Below the pieces are notes generated by a model. That model made no database searches. It worked only from the letters and a program-made list of their open reading frames with translations, and was not told the DNA's origin. From Anaeromyxobacter paludicola (GTDB lineage Bacteria; Myxococcota; Myxococcia; Myxococcales; Anaeromyxobacteraceae): a stretch of DNA of 64,000 nucleotides. Positions 50,124-58,926 of the stretch are shown here, one piece after another; position 1 is the stretch's first letter, and each line of letters begins with the position of its first letter. The DNA lies in assembly GCF_023169965.1 (NCBI RefSeq), contig NZ_AP025592.1:3534001-3598000 (forward strand). Reading direction: 5' to 3'. Both the position numbers and the translations under genes were made by a program.

Positions 50124-50458
50124 ATGCCGGACGCCGGTGCGAGGGAGGGCCATTCCAGCGGTCGCGAGCGGCGCGTCGTGGCCGGCATCCTCCTCGTCGG
50201 GTTCGCCATCGCCGTGGCGCTGTACGCGACCGCGCCGCCGGTCGAGGAGGACGAGGACGTCCTCGCCTGGGAGCGCTCGAAGAGGTACCAGCGCCAGCTG
50301 GAGCAGATCGGCGGCAAGGCGGTGGTCCTGACGAGCGAGCTGAACGACCGGGTGGCGAGCCTCTGGGAAGGCAAGGCCCGCGCCTGCACCACCGCGGTCG
50401 CCACGCTGCTCGTGGCCGGCGGCTACCTCCTCGTGCGCCGCGCGGGGAGGAGGGGCGA

Positions 50459-50462
<4 letters not shown>
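50124..50462 (+). CDS. small two-helix membrane protein
   Basis: 112 residues. Helix 1: VVAGILLVGFAIAVALYATA; an acidic loop (VEEDEDVLAW) and a basic amphipathic stretch (KRYQRQLEQIGGKAVVL) lead to helix 2: AVATLLVAGGYLLVRRAG. Weak GGAGCG site before the ATG at 50124. It is divergent from the lipoprotein and its TAG stop is shared with the convergent NtrC-type gene (CTAG). Function unknown. Confidence 0.65.
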
Positions 50463-51805
<1,343 letters not shown>

Positions 51806-51808
51806 ATC

Positions 51809-53056
51809 CTACTCCGCGGCCGGCAGCCGCAGCTCGAAGGCGGCGCCGGGGCGGCCGGTGGGGAGGAGCCGCAGCGACCCCCCGTGCCGCTCGACGATGC
51901 GCCGCGAGATGGCGAGCCCGAGCCCGGTGCCCTCGGCGCGCCCGGTGACGAACGGCTCGAAGAGCCGCGCCTCGAGCGCCGGGGCGATCCCGGGCCCGTC
52001 GTCCTCCAGCACCAGGCGCGCCCCGCCCGCCTCGCGCGCGCCCCGCAGCCGGATCGTCCGGGCCCCGGCCTGGGCGGAGTTGAGGAGGAGGTTCAAGAGC
52101 ACCTGCGCCATCCGGCGGCGGTCCACCTCGACGGGGAGCGGCCCCAGCTCGTCGAGGCGCAGCGCGACGGCCGGGTGCGAGGCCTGGAGCCCCCTCCCGG
52201 CCTCGGCCGCCAGCTCGGCGAGATCGACCGGGGCCGTCTCGATGGCCGGCTCGCGGGCGAGGTCGAGGAAGTCCTCGGTCAGGCCCCGCAGCCGCTCCAC
52301 CTCCCCGAGCACGTCGTCGAGCGCCGCCTGGTCTCGCGGGCCGAGCTGCGCGCCGGACCGGGCGCGCACCAGCTCCACCGCCCCGCGGATCACGCCGAGC
52401 GGGTTGCGGATCTCGTGGGCCACCATGGCGGCCATGCGCGCCACGGCGTCGCCCCGGCTGGCCCGCTCCGCCTCCCGGCGCTGCCGCGCCTCCGCCCGCG
52501 CCCACCGCTGGGCCGCCGCGGCGAGCACCAGCGCCACCAGCGCGGAGAGCCCGACGCTGGCGAGGAGCGCCCGGTGGATGCTCGTCCGGCCGGCCGCGTA
52601 CGAGGCGCCGGCCTCGAGCACCAGCACGGCCCAGGTGGCGCCGTCCGGGCGCGTGAGCGGGAAGTATCCGGTCGCCACCGGCGCGTCCCCCACCGCGTAG
52701 CCGAAGGCGACCGAGCGCTCGCCGCCGAGGGCGCGGCGAGCCCGGCCCTCGTCGACGCGGAGGAGGTCGGCCGGCCCGCTCCCGCCGGCGGCGTCGGCGA
52801 GCAGCGTCAGCGCCGGCGAGAGGACGTAGGCGCCCTCGAGCCGGTTCGCGGCCATGACGCGGCGGAGCGAGGCCGCGTCCGGGCCGACGTGCGCGAGGAG
52901 CTGGGCGGCGGTCTCGCCCGCGCCGCGCAGCCGCTCCTCCTGGACCCGGTCGAGCGAGTCGAGCGCCGCCCGGTGCAGGAAGAGCGTGGCCGCGAGGGCG
53001 CCGGCGAGCCCGAGCAGCCCGGCGGCGAGCGGGGCGAGCGCGCGGGGGGCGGTCAC
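51809..53056 (-). CDS. membrane sensor histidine kinase
   Basis: 415 residues. Membrane helix near residues 8-28, a periplasmic domain of about 140 residues, a second helix near 170-192, then HisKA (MVAHEIRNPLGVIRGAVELV) and HATPase (LNLLLNSAQAGARTI, DDGPGIAPALEARL, GTGLGLAISRRIVERHGG). The periplasmic part has no recognised family; a Cache-like fold is possible from its size. It is translationally coupled both upstream (GTG overlaps the barrel gene stop by four bases) and downstream (three-base gap), tying the sensor to the outer-membrane protein. Confidence 0.9.
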   Translation of the reverse strand: MTAPRALAPLAAGLLGLAGALAATLFLHRAALDSLDRVQEERLRGAGETAAQLLAHVGPDAASLRRVMAANRLEGAYVLSPALTLLADAAGGSGPADLLRVDEGRARRALGGERSVAFGYAVGDAPVATGYFPLTRPDGATWAVLVLEAGASYAAGRTSIHRALLASVGLSALVALVLAAAAQRWARAEARQRREAERASRGDAVARMAAMVAHEIRNPLGVIRGAVELVRARSGAQLGPRDQAALDDVLGEVERLRGLTEDFLDLAREPAIETAPVDLAELAAEAGRGLQASHPAVALRLDELGPLPVEVDRRRMAQVLLNLLLNSAQAGARTIRLRGAREAGGARLVLEDDGPGIAPALEARLFEPFVTGRAEGTGLGLAISRRIVERHGGSLRLLPTGRPGAAFELRLPAAE

Positions 53057-54459
53057 CACCCGCCGATCCAGGCGAGCCCGACCGTGGGCGCGAGCTTGGC
53101 GTAGTCGAAGGCGGCGACGTTGGAGAACGCCTTGCGCCCGGCGAGCGCCACCCGCGCCACGAGGTGCGAGGTCAGGTCGTACTCGGTGAAGGCGGCGGCG
53201 TCGAGGTACGCGTCGCCGCGGCGGGCCGAGAGGGCCGGGTCGTAGGCGCCGTACCGCCGGAAGGCGAGGCCCAGGTCCACGCCCAGCCTGAGCCGGCGCG
53301 CCACGCCGAGGCGCAGGAGGGCGCTCGGGCCGTGCTCGGTGAAGTCCAGCACGGCCTGGCGGGTGGCGTCGCGCGAGACGCCGTAGGCGAGGCCGGCCAG
53401 GGTCTGGCGCCCGAGCGCGAAGGTCGCCCGGGCCTCGCCGCGCTGCAGGAACCCGCTGAACGGATCCCACGGGCCCGCGTAGGACTCGACGCGGCCGAAC
53501 CAGGTGGCGCTCCAGGTGGCGCCCGCGGCCGTGAGCCAGCCGGAGGCGAGGAGGCGGTGCGCGTCGAGGAAGGACGAGCCGCCGAAGGTGCGGTGGCCGA
53601 AGTCGTACTCCGCCAGGGCGCCGCGTCCCGGGCCCCCGAGCTGCCACCCCGCGGCGCCGTCCAGGCCGCCGAGATCGTAGCTGCCCAGGCTGAACTGCTG
53701 GTGCAGGAAGCCGGAGCCGCGGAGGTACGTGCCGGCGGCGCCGAGCGGGCGGTACAGGCCGGTGGCGCTCACGCCCCAGGTGCCGTCCTCCGCCGAGCTC
53801 GGGCCGAAGCCGCCCGGCGCGAGGACCACGTTCGAGTCCCACCCCGACTCGCCGAGCACGGAGAGGACGAGCTTGCCGTCGCGGTGCGCCACCCGCGCCA
53901 GGTCCGAGGCGAGGTGCGCCAGGGCCGGGTTCTCCGAGGCCGCGTCGAAGAGCCGGGCGGCCTCGTCGCTCGCGCCCTCGCGGAGCGCGACGAGCCCCAG
54001 GTAGTAGCGGGCCAGGTCCCGGTGCTCGGGCGCCGACTCGGCCTCCCGGAGCAGCGGGCGCGCCGCGGCGTCCTCGCCGAGCTCGTAGTGGCAGATGCCC
54101 TCCAGGAGCGCCGCCGAGGGATCGGGGCCGGCCGCCCGGGCCTGCTGGAGACGCGGGATGGCGCCGCGGACGTCACCCGCCTGCATGAGGCCGAGCCCCT
54201 GCTGGAAGGCGGCGGGCGCGGGCGGCCCGTCGTGGCAGAGCGCGTCGAGCGCGGTGCGGGCCGCGCGTCCGGCGGGGTCGCGCCGCAGCGCCTCCCGATA
54301 CGCGGCGACCGCCGCGTCGCGCGAGCCGGCGGCGCGCTCGGAGTCGCCGACCTCCTGGTAGACGAGCGCGCCGGCGGGATCGCGGGTGTCGGCCGGCGCG
54401 ACCGCCGCGCAGGGATCGAGCGCCGACAGCAGGAGCGCGGAGAAGAGGGCCGGGATCAC
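53053..54459 (-). CDS. TPR protein with C-terminal outer-membrane barrel-like domain
   Basis: 468 residues with a signal peptide (ALFSALLLSALDP). Residues about 25-200 form TPR repeats (LVYQEVGDSERAAGSRDAAV, RYYLGLVALREGASDEAARL). The C-terminal half has alternating aromatic/Gly strands (GTWGVSATGLYRPLGAAGTY, SGFLHQQFSLGSYDLGG, VARVALAGRKAFSNVAAFDY) typical of an outer-membrane barrel, ending in a Trp-Ile-Gly-Gly-Trp terminus. Likely periplasmic assembly or scaffolding plus membrane anchor. Starts at GTG 54459, overlapping the next gene upstream. Role unknown. Confidence 0.8.
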   Translation of the reverse strand: MIPALFSALLLSALDPCAAVAPADTRDPAGALVYQEVGDSERAAGSRDAAVAAYREALRRDPAGRAARTALDALCHDGPPAPAAFQQGLGLMQAGDVRGAIPRLQQARAAGPDPSAALLEGICHYELGEDAAARPLLREAESAPEHRDLARYYLGLVALREGASDEAARLFDAASENPALAHLASDLARVAHRDGKLVLSVLGESGWDSNVVLAPGGFGPSSAEDGTWGVSATGLYRPLGAAGTYLRGSGFLHQQFSLGSYDLGGLDGAAGWQLGGPGRGALAEYDFGHRTFGGSSFLDAHRLLASGWLTAAGATWSATWFGRVESYAGPWDPFSGFLQRGEARATFALGRQTLAGLAYGVSRDATRQAVLDFTEHGPSALLRLGVARRLRLGVDLGLAFRRYGAYDPALSARRGDAYLDAAAFTEYDLTSHLVARVALAGRKAFSNVAAFDYAKLAPTVGLAWIGGW

Positions 54460-55085
54460 GGCCGGCCCTTCGCCGAGGCCGACTTCGCCGAGGCCGACTT
54501 CGCCGAGGCCGGCTGCGCCGGGCCGCGGCCCTCGGCCCCGTACCGGTCGGCGCGGCGGGCTCCGAGCCCTGCCGCCTCGCGGCAATACGCCTCCGCGAGC
54601 GCCGCGCGACCCTGGGCGCCCGCGGCCTCGCAGCGGGCCAGGTACCAGTCCACGGCGCTCCGGGGAGGCTCCCTGCCGCCGAGCTCCCCCGCGATCGACG
54701 ACCGCAGCTTCGCGGCCTGCTCGGCGATGCGCGGACCCGAGCGGCCGCCGATGCCGGCCAGGATCCGGTCGGCCGCGAGGTACAGCCGCGACTCGTAGCA
54801 GGCGAGGGCCAGGTAGTAGTCGAGGAGGGCGTCGCGGGAGCCGCCCTCCGCGCCGCCGAACGCCTCGACGGCCTCCTCCGGCCGGTTCAGCTTCACGAGC
54901 GACGCCCCGACGTAGGGCGCGGCCTCGGGAGCCCCGAGCTTCTGGGAGACGCGGAACTCCACCAGCGCCTCGGGGAAGCGTCCGTCGCGGAACAGGCGCG
55001 CGCCGGCGAGCAGGTGCTCGCCGGCGCCGCTTCCGCCGGCGGTGAGTGACAGCGCGAGCGCGAGAGACAGGGCGGTGGAGCTCAC
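54456..55085 (-). CDS. exported TPR-like protein
   Basis: 209 residues. Signal peptide (SSTALSLALALSLTAGGSGA), then TPR-type helices: LLAGARLFRDGRFPEALVEF, PYVGASLVKLNRPEEAVEAF and LDYYLALACYESRLYLAAD. The C-terminus ends with (ASAKS)n encoded by a 15-base repeat. Presumably periplasmic, partner of the TPR/barrel protein with which it is coupled by a GTGA overlap. It follows the Met-rich protein gene by 11 bases. GTG 55085 start. Confidence 0.78.
   Translation of the reverse strand: MSSTALSLALALSLTAGGSGAGEHLLAGARLFRDGRFPEALVEFRVSQKLGAPEAAPYVGASLVKLNRPEEAVEAFGGAEGGSRDALLDYYLALACYESRLYLAADRILAGIGGRSGPRIAEQAAKLRSSIAGELGGREPPRSAVDWYLARCEAAGAQGRAALAEAYCREAAGLGARRADRYGAEGRGPAQPASAKSASAKSASAKGRP
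54471..54515 (-). repeat. 15-base tandem repeat encoding Ala-Ser-Ala-Lys-Ser
   Basis: Three units of CGCCGAGGCCGACTT (last one diverged) lie at the extreme 3' end of the TPR gene, within 15 bases of the start of the barrel gene. The unit keeps both frames open; the number of copies could vary by slippage without breaking either. Confidence 0.85.
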
Positions 55086-55096
55086 GGCGTGTTTCC

Positions 55097-55813
55097 TTAC
55101 TTCAGGGGCGCGGCGACGTTGCCCATCATGCCGCCGGCGGTCGGGGTGGAGCCGGTGGTCGTGGTGGTGGAGGTGGTGCCGCCCATCATGCCGCCGGGGG
55201 TCGAGCCGCCCGTGGTGGTGGTCGTGCCGGTGGTGCCGCCCATCATGCCGCCGGGGGTCGAGCCGCCCGTGGTGGTGGTCGTGCCGGTGGTGCCGCCCAT
55301 CATGCCGCCCGGCGTCGAGCCGCCCGTGGTGCCGGTGGTGCCGCCCATCATGCCGCCCGGGGTCGAGCCGCCCATCATGCCGCCGTGCTGCCCCATCGTC
55401 TGCATCATGCCGGCCGCGGTGGTGCTGCCCTGCATGTGGTCGCTGCCGGTGGTGGACTGCGTTCCCATCATGGTGCCCATCACCGTGGCGTTGGCGGCGG
55501 CCGCGTGCGCGGGGTCGGTGGTCATCCCGGGATGCATCGCGTGCTGCTTCGCGATCGCATCCGCCGACGCGGCCGCGCTCGGCGCGCCCATCCGCCCGGG
55601 CATCCCGGCCATCGCCGCGCTCGAGCCATCCGGGAGCGTGGCCGCGTGCATCGGCATGCCGGCCTGGTCCATCATCGCCTGGTGCATGGCGTCGTGCGCC
55701 TGCTGCATCGCGGTGGGCGACGTCGTCGCGGGCGCGCTGGTGTCCTGCGCGAGCGCCGGGCCAGAGGCGGTCAGCGCCAGCGTCGCGCCGGCCAGAAGGA
55801 TCTTCACGTTCAT
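55097..55813 (-). CDS. secreted Met/Gly/Thr-repeat protein
   Basis: 238 residues. Signal peptide MNVKILLAGATLALTASG, cleavage after ALAQD. The mature N-terminal half is Met/His/Ala-rich (HDAMHQAMMDQAGMPMHAAT). The C-terminal half is a repeat of GGSTPGGMMGGTTGTTTTT. There are no cysteines. Dense Met with several His suggests Cu(I) or other soft-metal binding, or a structural surface polymer; neither is proven. AGGAG precedes the ATG at 55813. First gene of the operon and directly behind a sigma-54 promoter, so it is probably the most highly made product. Confidence 0.78.
   Translation of the reverse strand: MNVKILLAGATLALTASGPALAQDTSAPATTSPTAMQQAHDAMHQAMMDQAGMPMHAATLPDGSSAAMAGMPGRMGAPSAAASADAIAKQHAMHPGMTTDPAHAAAANATVMGTMMGTQSTTGSDHMQGSTTAAGMMQTMGQHGGMMGGSTPGGMMGGTTGTTGGSTPGGMMGGTTGTTTTTGGSTPGGMMGGTTGTTTTTGGSTPGGMMGGTTSTTTTTGSTPTAGGMMGNVAAPLK
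55172..55400 (-). repeat. Met/Gly/Thr coding tandem repeats
   Basis: CATCATGCCGCC anchors lie at 55184, 55241, 55298, 55346 and 55373, with periods of 57, 57, 48 and 27 bases (19, 19, 16 and 9 residues). All changes are multiples of three, showing gain and loss of whole codons under selection for frame. Confidence 0.9.
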
Positions 55814-55857
55814 CTCGTTCTCCTGAACGCCGCTCCGTGCGGCTCGCAGGGACCGTG

Positions 55858-55873
55858 AGCAAGCCACGTGCCC
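55858..55873 (-). promoter_or_regulatory. sigma-54 promoter candidate for the Met-rich protein operon
   Basis: On the minus strand GGGCACG-N4-TTGCT: one mismatch in the -24 element and a perfect -12 element. Predicted start near 55847, giving a 35-base leader before the ATG at 55813. The operon it drives ends with its own NtrC-type activator. Confidence 0.62.
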
Positions 55874-55936
55874 ACGTGATCTCGCGCACTTGCGCGCCGC
55901 CACCGCCGCCGGGTGTTCCAGGCGGTGCGGACGACT

Positions 55937-55950
55937 GTACCGGATGGTAC
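55937..55950. promoter_or_regulatory. inverted repeat at enhancer distance upstream of Met-rich operon
   Basis: GTACC-GGAT-GGTAC, perfect 5-base arms, about 90-100 bases upstream of the predicted start. Candidate binding site of an NtrC-type activator. Confidence 0.45.
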
Positions 55951-56046
55951 GGGCTCCCGTCGAACGGCGCGGTCCGGGGAGGGGCGAGCCGCGCCCGTCG
56001 ACCGTCGCTGCCGCGCGTCCGCTCTCGCCGACTCCGGGCCCGGGGC

Positions 56047-57372
56047 TCAGCCCGACAGCCCGTACTTCTTGATCCGGTCGATGAGCGCGGTGCGGCTGAC
56101 GCCGAGGCGGCGCGCCGCCTCCGACTGGTTGCCGGAGGTCGTCGAGAGCATGCGCGCGAGGATGCTCCGCTCGAGGGCCTCGAGCTGCTGGTGGAGGGTG
56201 CCCTCGCCGGTGGCCGGCTCCGCGCCCTCCTGCGCCTCGAACGCCTCCGGCCCGATCACCTCGCCGCCGCCGAGCGCGACCATGCGGGCGACGCAGCTCT
56301 CGAGCTGGCGCACGTTGCCCGGCCAGTCGGCGCGGGCGAGCCGGTCGAGCAGCTCGGGCGCGAGGGTCACGCCGGGCAGCTCGAACCGCTCGCCGTAGCG
56401 CCGGGCGAACTCGGCCGCCAGCTCGGGGATGTCCTCCCGGCGCTCGCGCAGGGGCGGGACCACCAGCTCCACCACCGCGAGCCGGTAGTAGAGGTCCTCG
56501 CGGAACTTCCCGGCGCGGGCCTCGGCGGCGAGATCGCGATTCGTCGAGGCCACCACCCGCACGTCCACGCGCTCCACGGTGCCGGTCCCGACCGGCTGGA
56601 TCTCGCCGTCCTGCAGCACGCGGAGGAGCTTGGCCTGCACGCCGGCGGGGAGCTCGCCGATCTCGTCGAGCACGAGGGTGCCCCCGTCCGCCTTGCCGAA
56701 GAAGCCGCGCCGGGCCTGGGTGGCGCCGGTGAAGGCCCCGCGGGCGTGCCCGAACAGCTCGGCCTCGGCGAGCTCGGGCGGGATGGCGGCGCAGTTGAAG
56801 CGCACCAGCGGCCGCTCGGCGCGGTGACCGCCGGCGTGGAGCAGCGAGGCCACGAGCTCCTTCCCGGTGCCGGTCTCGCCGCGCACGAGGACGGTGAGGT
56901 CCCGGGGGGCGAGCCGCGCGATCAGCGCGAGGAGGCGCTGCATCGCCGCGGACCGCCCCACCACGCGCCGCCCCACCGAGCGCTCCATCTGGAGCTGCCG
57001 GTTCTGCACGCGCAGCGCCCGCGCCTCGAGGGCGCGGTCGAGCACCGTGGAGAGCTCGTCGATGTCGAAGGGCTTGGTCACGTACTCGTACGCGCCGCTG
57101 CGGATGGCCTGCACCGCGATCCGCTCCGAGCCGTGGGCGGTGAGGAGGATGACGGGGAGGGCGGGGTCGCGCTCCCGGATGGCGCGCAGGAGCTCGAGGC
57201 CGTTCATCCCCGGCATGGCGAAGTCGGAGACCACGGCGTCCACGCCGTCGAGGCTCGCCAGCGCCTCCTCGCCGCTCCGCGCGACCACCGGCGCGTCGCC
57301 GCGAGAGGTCAGGAGGGACTCGAGCGCGAAGAGCACGCCCGGCTCGTCGTCCACCAGCAGCACGCGGGCCAT
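56047..57372 (-). CDS. NtrC-family sigma-54 activator (second)
   Basis: 441 residues. Receiver Asp in AVVSDFAMPGMNG and Lys in YVTKPF. AAA+: Walker A GETGTGKEL, GAFTGATQARRG, Walker B GGTLVLDEIGEL. Fis-type HTH at the C-terminus: TTSGNQSEAARRLGVSRTAL. It follows its kinase by 11 bases. The pair is divergent from the RND efflux operon, whose candidate sigma-54 promoter makes it a likely target. It is not the same as the activator at 50.5 kb; the receivers and HTHs differ. Confidence 0.93.
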   Translation of the reverse strand: MARVLLVDDEPGVLFALESLLTSRGDAPVVARSGEEALASLDGVDAVVSDFAMPGMNGLELLRAIRERDPALPVILLTAHGSERIAVQAIRSGAYEYVTKPFDIDELSTVLDRALEARALRVQNRQLQMERSVGRRVVGRSAAMQRLLALIARLAPRDLTVLVRGETGTGKELVASLLHAGGHRAERPLVRFNCAAIPPELAEAELFGHARGAFTGATQARRGFFGKADGGTLVLDEIGELPAGVQAKLLRVLQDGEIQPVGTGTVERVDVRVVASTNRDLAAEARAGKFREDLYYRLAVVELVVPPLRERREDIPELAAEFARRYGERFELPGVTLAPELLDRLARADWPGNVRQLESCVARMVALGGGEVIGPEAFEAQEGAEPATGEGTLHQQLEALERSILARMLSTTSGNQSEAARRLGVSRTALIDRIKKYGLSG

Positions 57373-57383
57373 CGTCGTCCTCC

Positions 57384-58682
57384 TCACCCGGCCCGCGGGC
57401 GCGGGATGGTCCCCAGCGCCGTGGTGCCGCTCCCCGGGACGCTCCGGTACTCGAGCGTCCCGCCGTGCTGCTCGAAGGCCGAGCGCGCCAGCACCACGCC
57501 GAGCCCGGTCCCCTGCTCGCGGGTGGTGAAGAAGGGCGTGCCGACGCGCTCCAGCACCTCGGGCGCCATCCCGGGGCCGCCGTCCACGACCGCGAGCGCG
57601 ACCGCCCCGGCCTCCTCGGAGACCCGCACCTCCACCCGGCCTCCGCGCGGCGAGACGTCCATCGCGTTCGCCACCAGGTTCACGAGCGCGCCCCGGAGCC
57701 GCTGCGGGTCCACGGTGGCGCGGGCCCGGCCGCTCCGGTAGAGCGCCACCCCGGCCGACCGGGCCCGCCCCTCGAGCAGGGCCAGCGCCGAGTCGGCGAG
57801 CTCGGCCAGCTCCACGTCCACCGGCGCGAGCTGCTCGAGCGGCCGCGCGAAGCGCAGGTGGCTCTGGAGGATCCCCGCCATCCGCTCCGCCTCCTGCTCC
57901 ACCACCCCGAGCTGCTTCTCGAGGAGCGGGTCCCGGGCGGAGCGGTGGGCGATCTGGACCAGCGCCTTGATGGCGGTGAGCGGGTTCTTGAGCTCGTGCG
58001 AGAGCTTCGACCCCACGAGCTCGAGCTCGCGGGCGCGCGCCAGCGCCTGCTCGGCGAGCGCGTCGCGGGCCCGGAGCGCCTCGTGCACCGCGCTCGCCGC
58101 GGTCCGCCGCAGCGCCCCGACGAAGTGGGAGTGGATCGTGAGCGTGCCGAGCGCGGCCAGGGTGGCCGCCACCGTGAACCAGGGCTCGGCCAGCACCGGG
58201 CCGAGCCAGGCGCGCGGGAGGAGCGCCAGCCCGAGCACCGCGCCGCACGAGAGCGTCAGGGCGGCGCGGCCGGCCCGCGACCCGCCGTAGCGCGAGTACA
58301 GCGAGGTGAAGTTCATGAAGAGCACGAGCGCGATCGGGCTGTGCAGGCCTCCGGTCACCCCAGCGATGAAGATGTTCTGGAGGGTGGACGTCCAGAGCAG
58401 GGCGCTCGCGAGCTCGCACCGGGTCTCGCCGCAGGGACCCGGCCGGCTCGCCAGGATCGCGAGCGGCGCCTGGCAGATCAGGGCGCCGGCGAACGCCAGG
58501 CAGCGGCCGACCGGGTAGCCGCCCGCCACGAAGCAGCCGAGCACGGCGAACCACATCGGCCAGATGACGAGCCAGACGAAGCGGCTGCGCACCAGCCGCA
58601 GCACCGTCTCGTCGGGGTCCCCGAGGACCTCGGCGACGGCGTGCAGCTCGGGCTCGGAGAGGCTGGGGCGCGGCGGGGGCAT
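57384..58682 (-). CDS. multi-helix membrane histidine kinase
   Basis: 432 residues. About six membrane helices in the first 210 residues (FVWLVIWPMWFAVLGCFVAG, GAVLGLALLPRAWLGPVLAE) with only short loops, so sensing occurs in or at the membrane. Then HisKA (LSHELKNPLTAIKALVQIAH) and HATPase ([47 protein letters not shown]). An intramembrane sensor fits detection of lipid stress, hydrophobic compounds or substrates of the pump. Cognate of the NtrC-type activator that follows. ATG 58682 is divergent from the RND operon. Confidence 0.9.
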   Translation of the reverse strand: MPPPRPSLSEPELHAVAEVLGDPDETVLRLVRSRFVWLVIWPMWFAVLGCFVAGGYPVGRCLAFAGALICQAPLAILASRPGPCGETRCELASALLWTSTLQNIFIAGVTGGLHSPIALVLFMNFTSLYSRYGGSRAGRAALTLSCGAVLGLALLPRAWLGPVLAEPWFTVAATLAALGTLTIHSHFVGALRRTAASAVHEALRARDALAEQALARARELELVGSKLSHELKNPLTAIKALVQIAHRSARDPLLEKQLGVVEQEAERMAGILQSHLRFARPLEQLAPVDVELAELADSALALLEGRARSAGVALYRSGRARATVDPQRLRGALVNLVANAMDVSPRGGRVEVRVSEEAGAVALAVVDGGPGMAPEVLERVGTPFFTTREQGTGLGVVLARSAFEQHGGTLEYRSVPGSGTTALGTIPRPRAG

Positions 58683-58777
58683 GGGCGGGCTCGGTGCAGG
58701 AGGCGCGCCACGCGGCCCCGGGCCGGGCGGCGTCGCCCCGGCCCGATTGTAGCTCCGGCGGCGGCGTCCGGCCGGGC

Positions 58778-58791
58778 TCCCGGTGTCGGGA
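58778..58791. promoter_or_regulatory. inverted repeat at enhancer distance upstream of RND operon
   Basis: TCCCG-GTGT-CGGGA, perfect 5-base arms, about 110-120 bases before the predicted start at 58900. It lies between the divergent kinase gene and the RND operon, where an activator site would be expected. Confidence 0.45.
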
Positions 58792-58873
58792 TGGCGCACA
58801 GGGCTGTCGGAGCGGCGAGCAGGTGAAGGCCCCCGCCGCGCCGCCCAGCGGCGCCCGGCGCGGCTCGCGCCCG

Positions 58874-58889
58874 CGGCACGTGCCGTGCA
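58874..58889 (+). promoter_or_regulatory. sigma-54 promoter candidate for the RND efflux operon
   Basis: CGGCACG-N4-GTGCA: one mismatch at the first base of the -24 element and one (T to G) in the -12 element. The GG and GC pairs are intact and spacing is exact. The predicted start near 58900 leaves a 27-base leader before the ATG at 58927 with its GAAGGAGAA site. Confidence 0.6.
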
Positions 58890-58926
58890 CAGGGCGGCGG
58901 CGACCCGTTCCGAAGGAGAAGATCCG

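Noticed and set aside
55089-55826. Plus-strand open frame rich in Val/Pro opposite the Met-rich gene
   Set aside because: It is the antisense of the repeats. The minus-strand reading has a signal peptide and ribosome-binding site.
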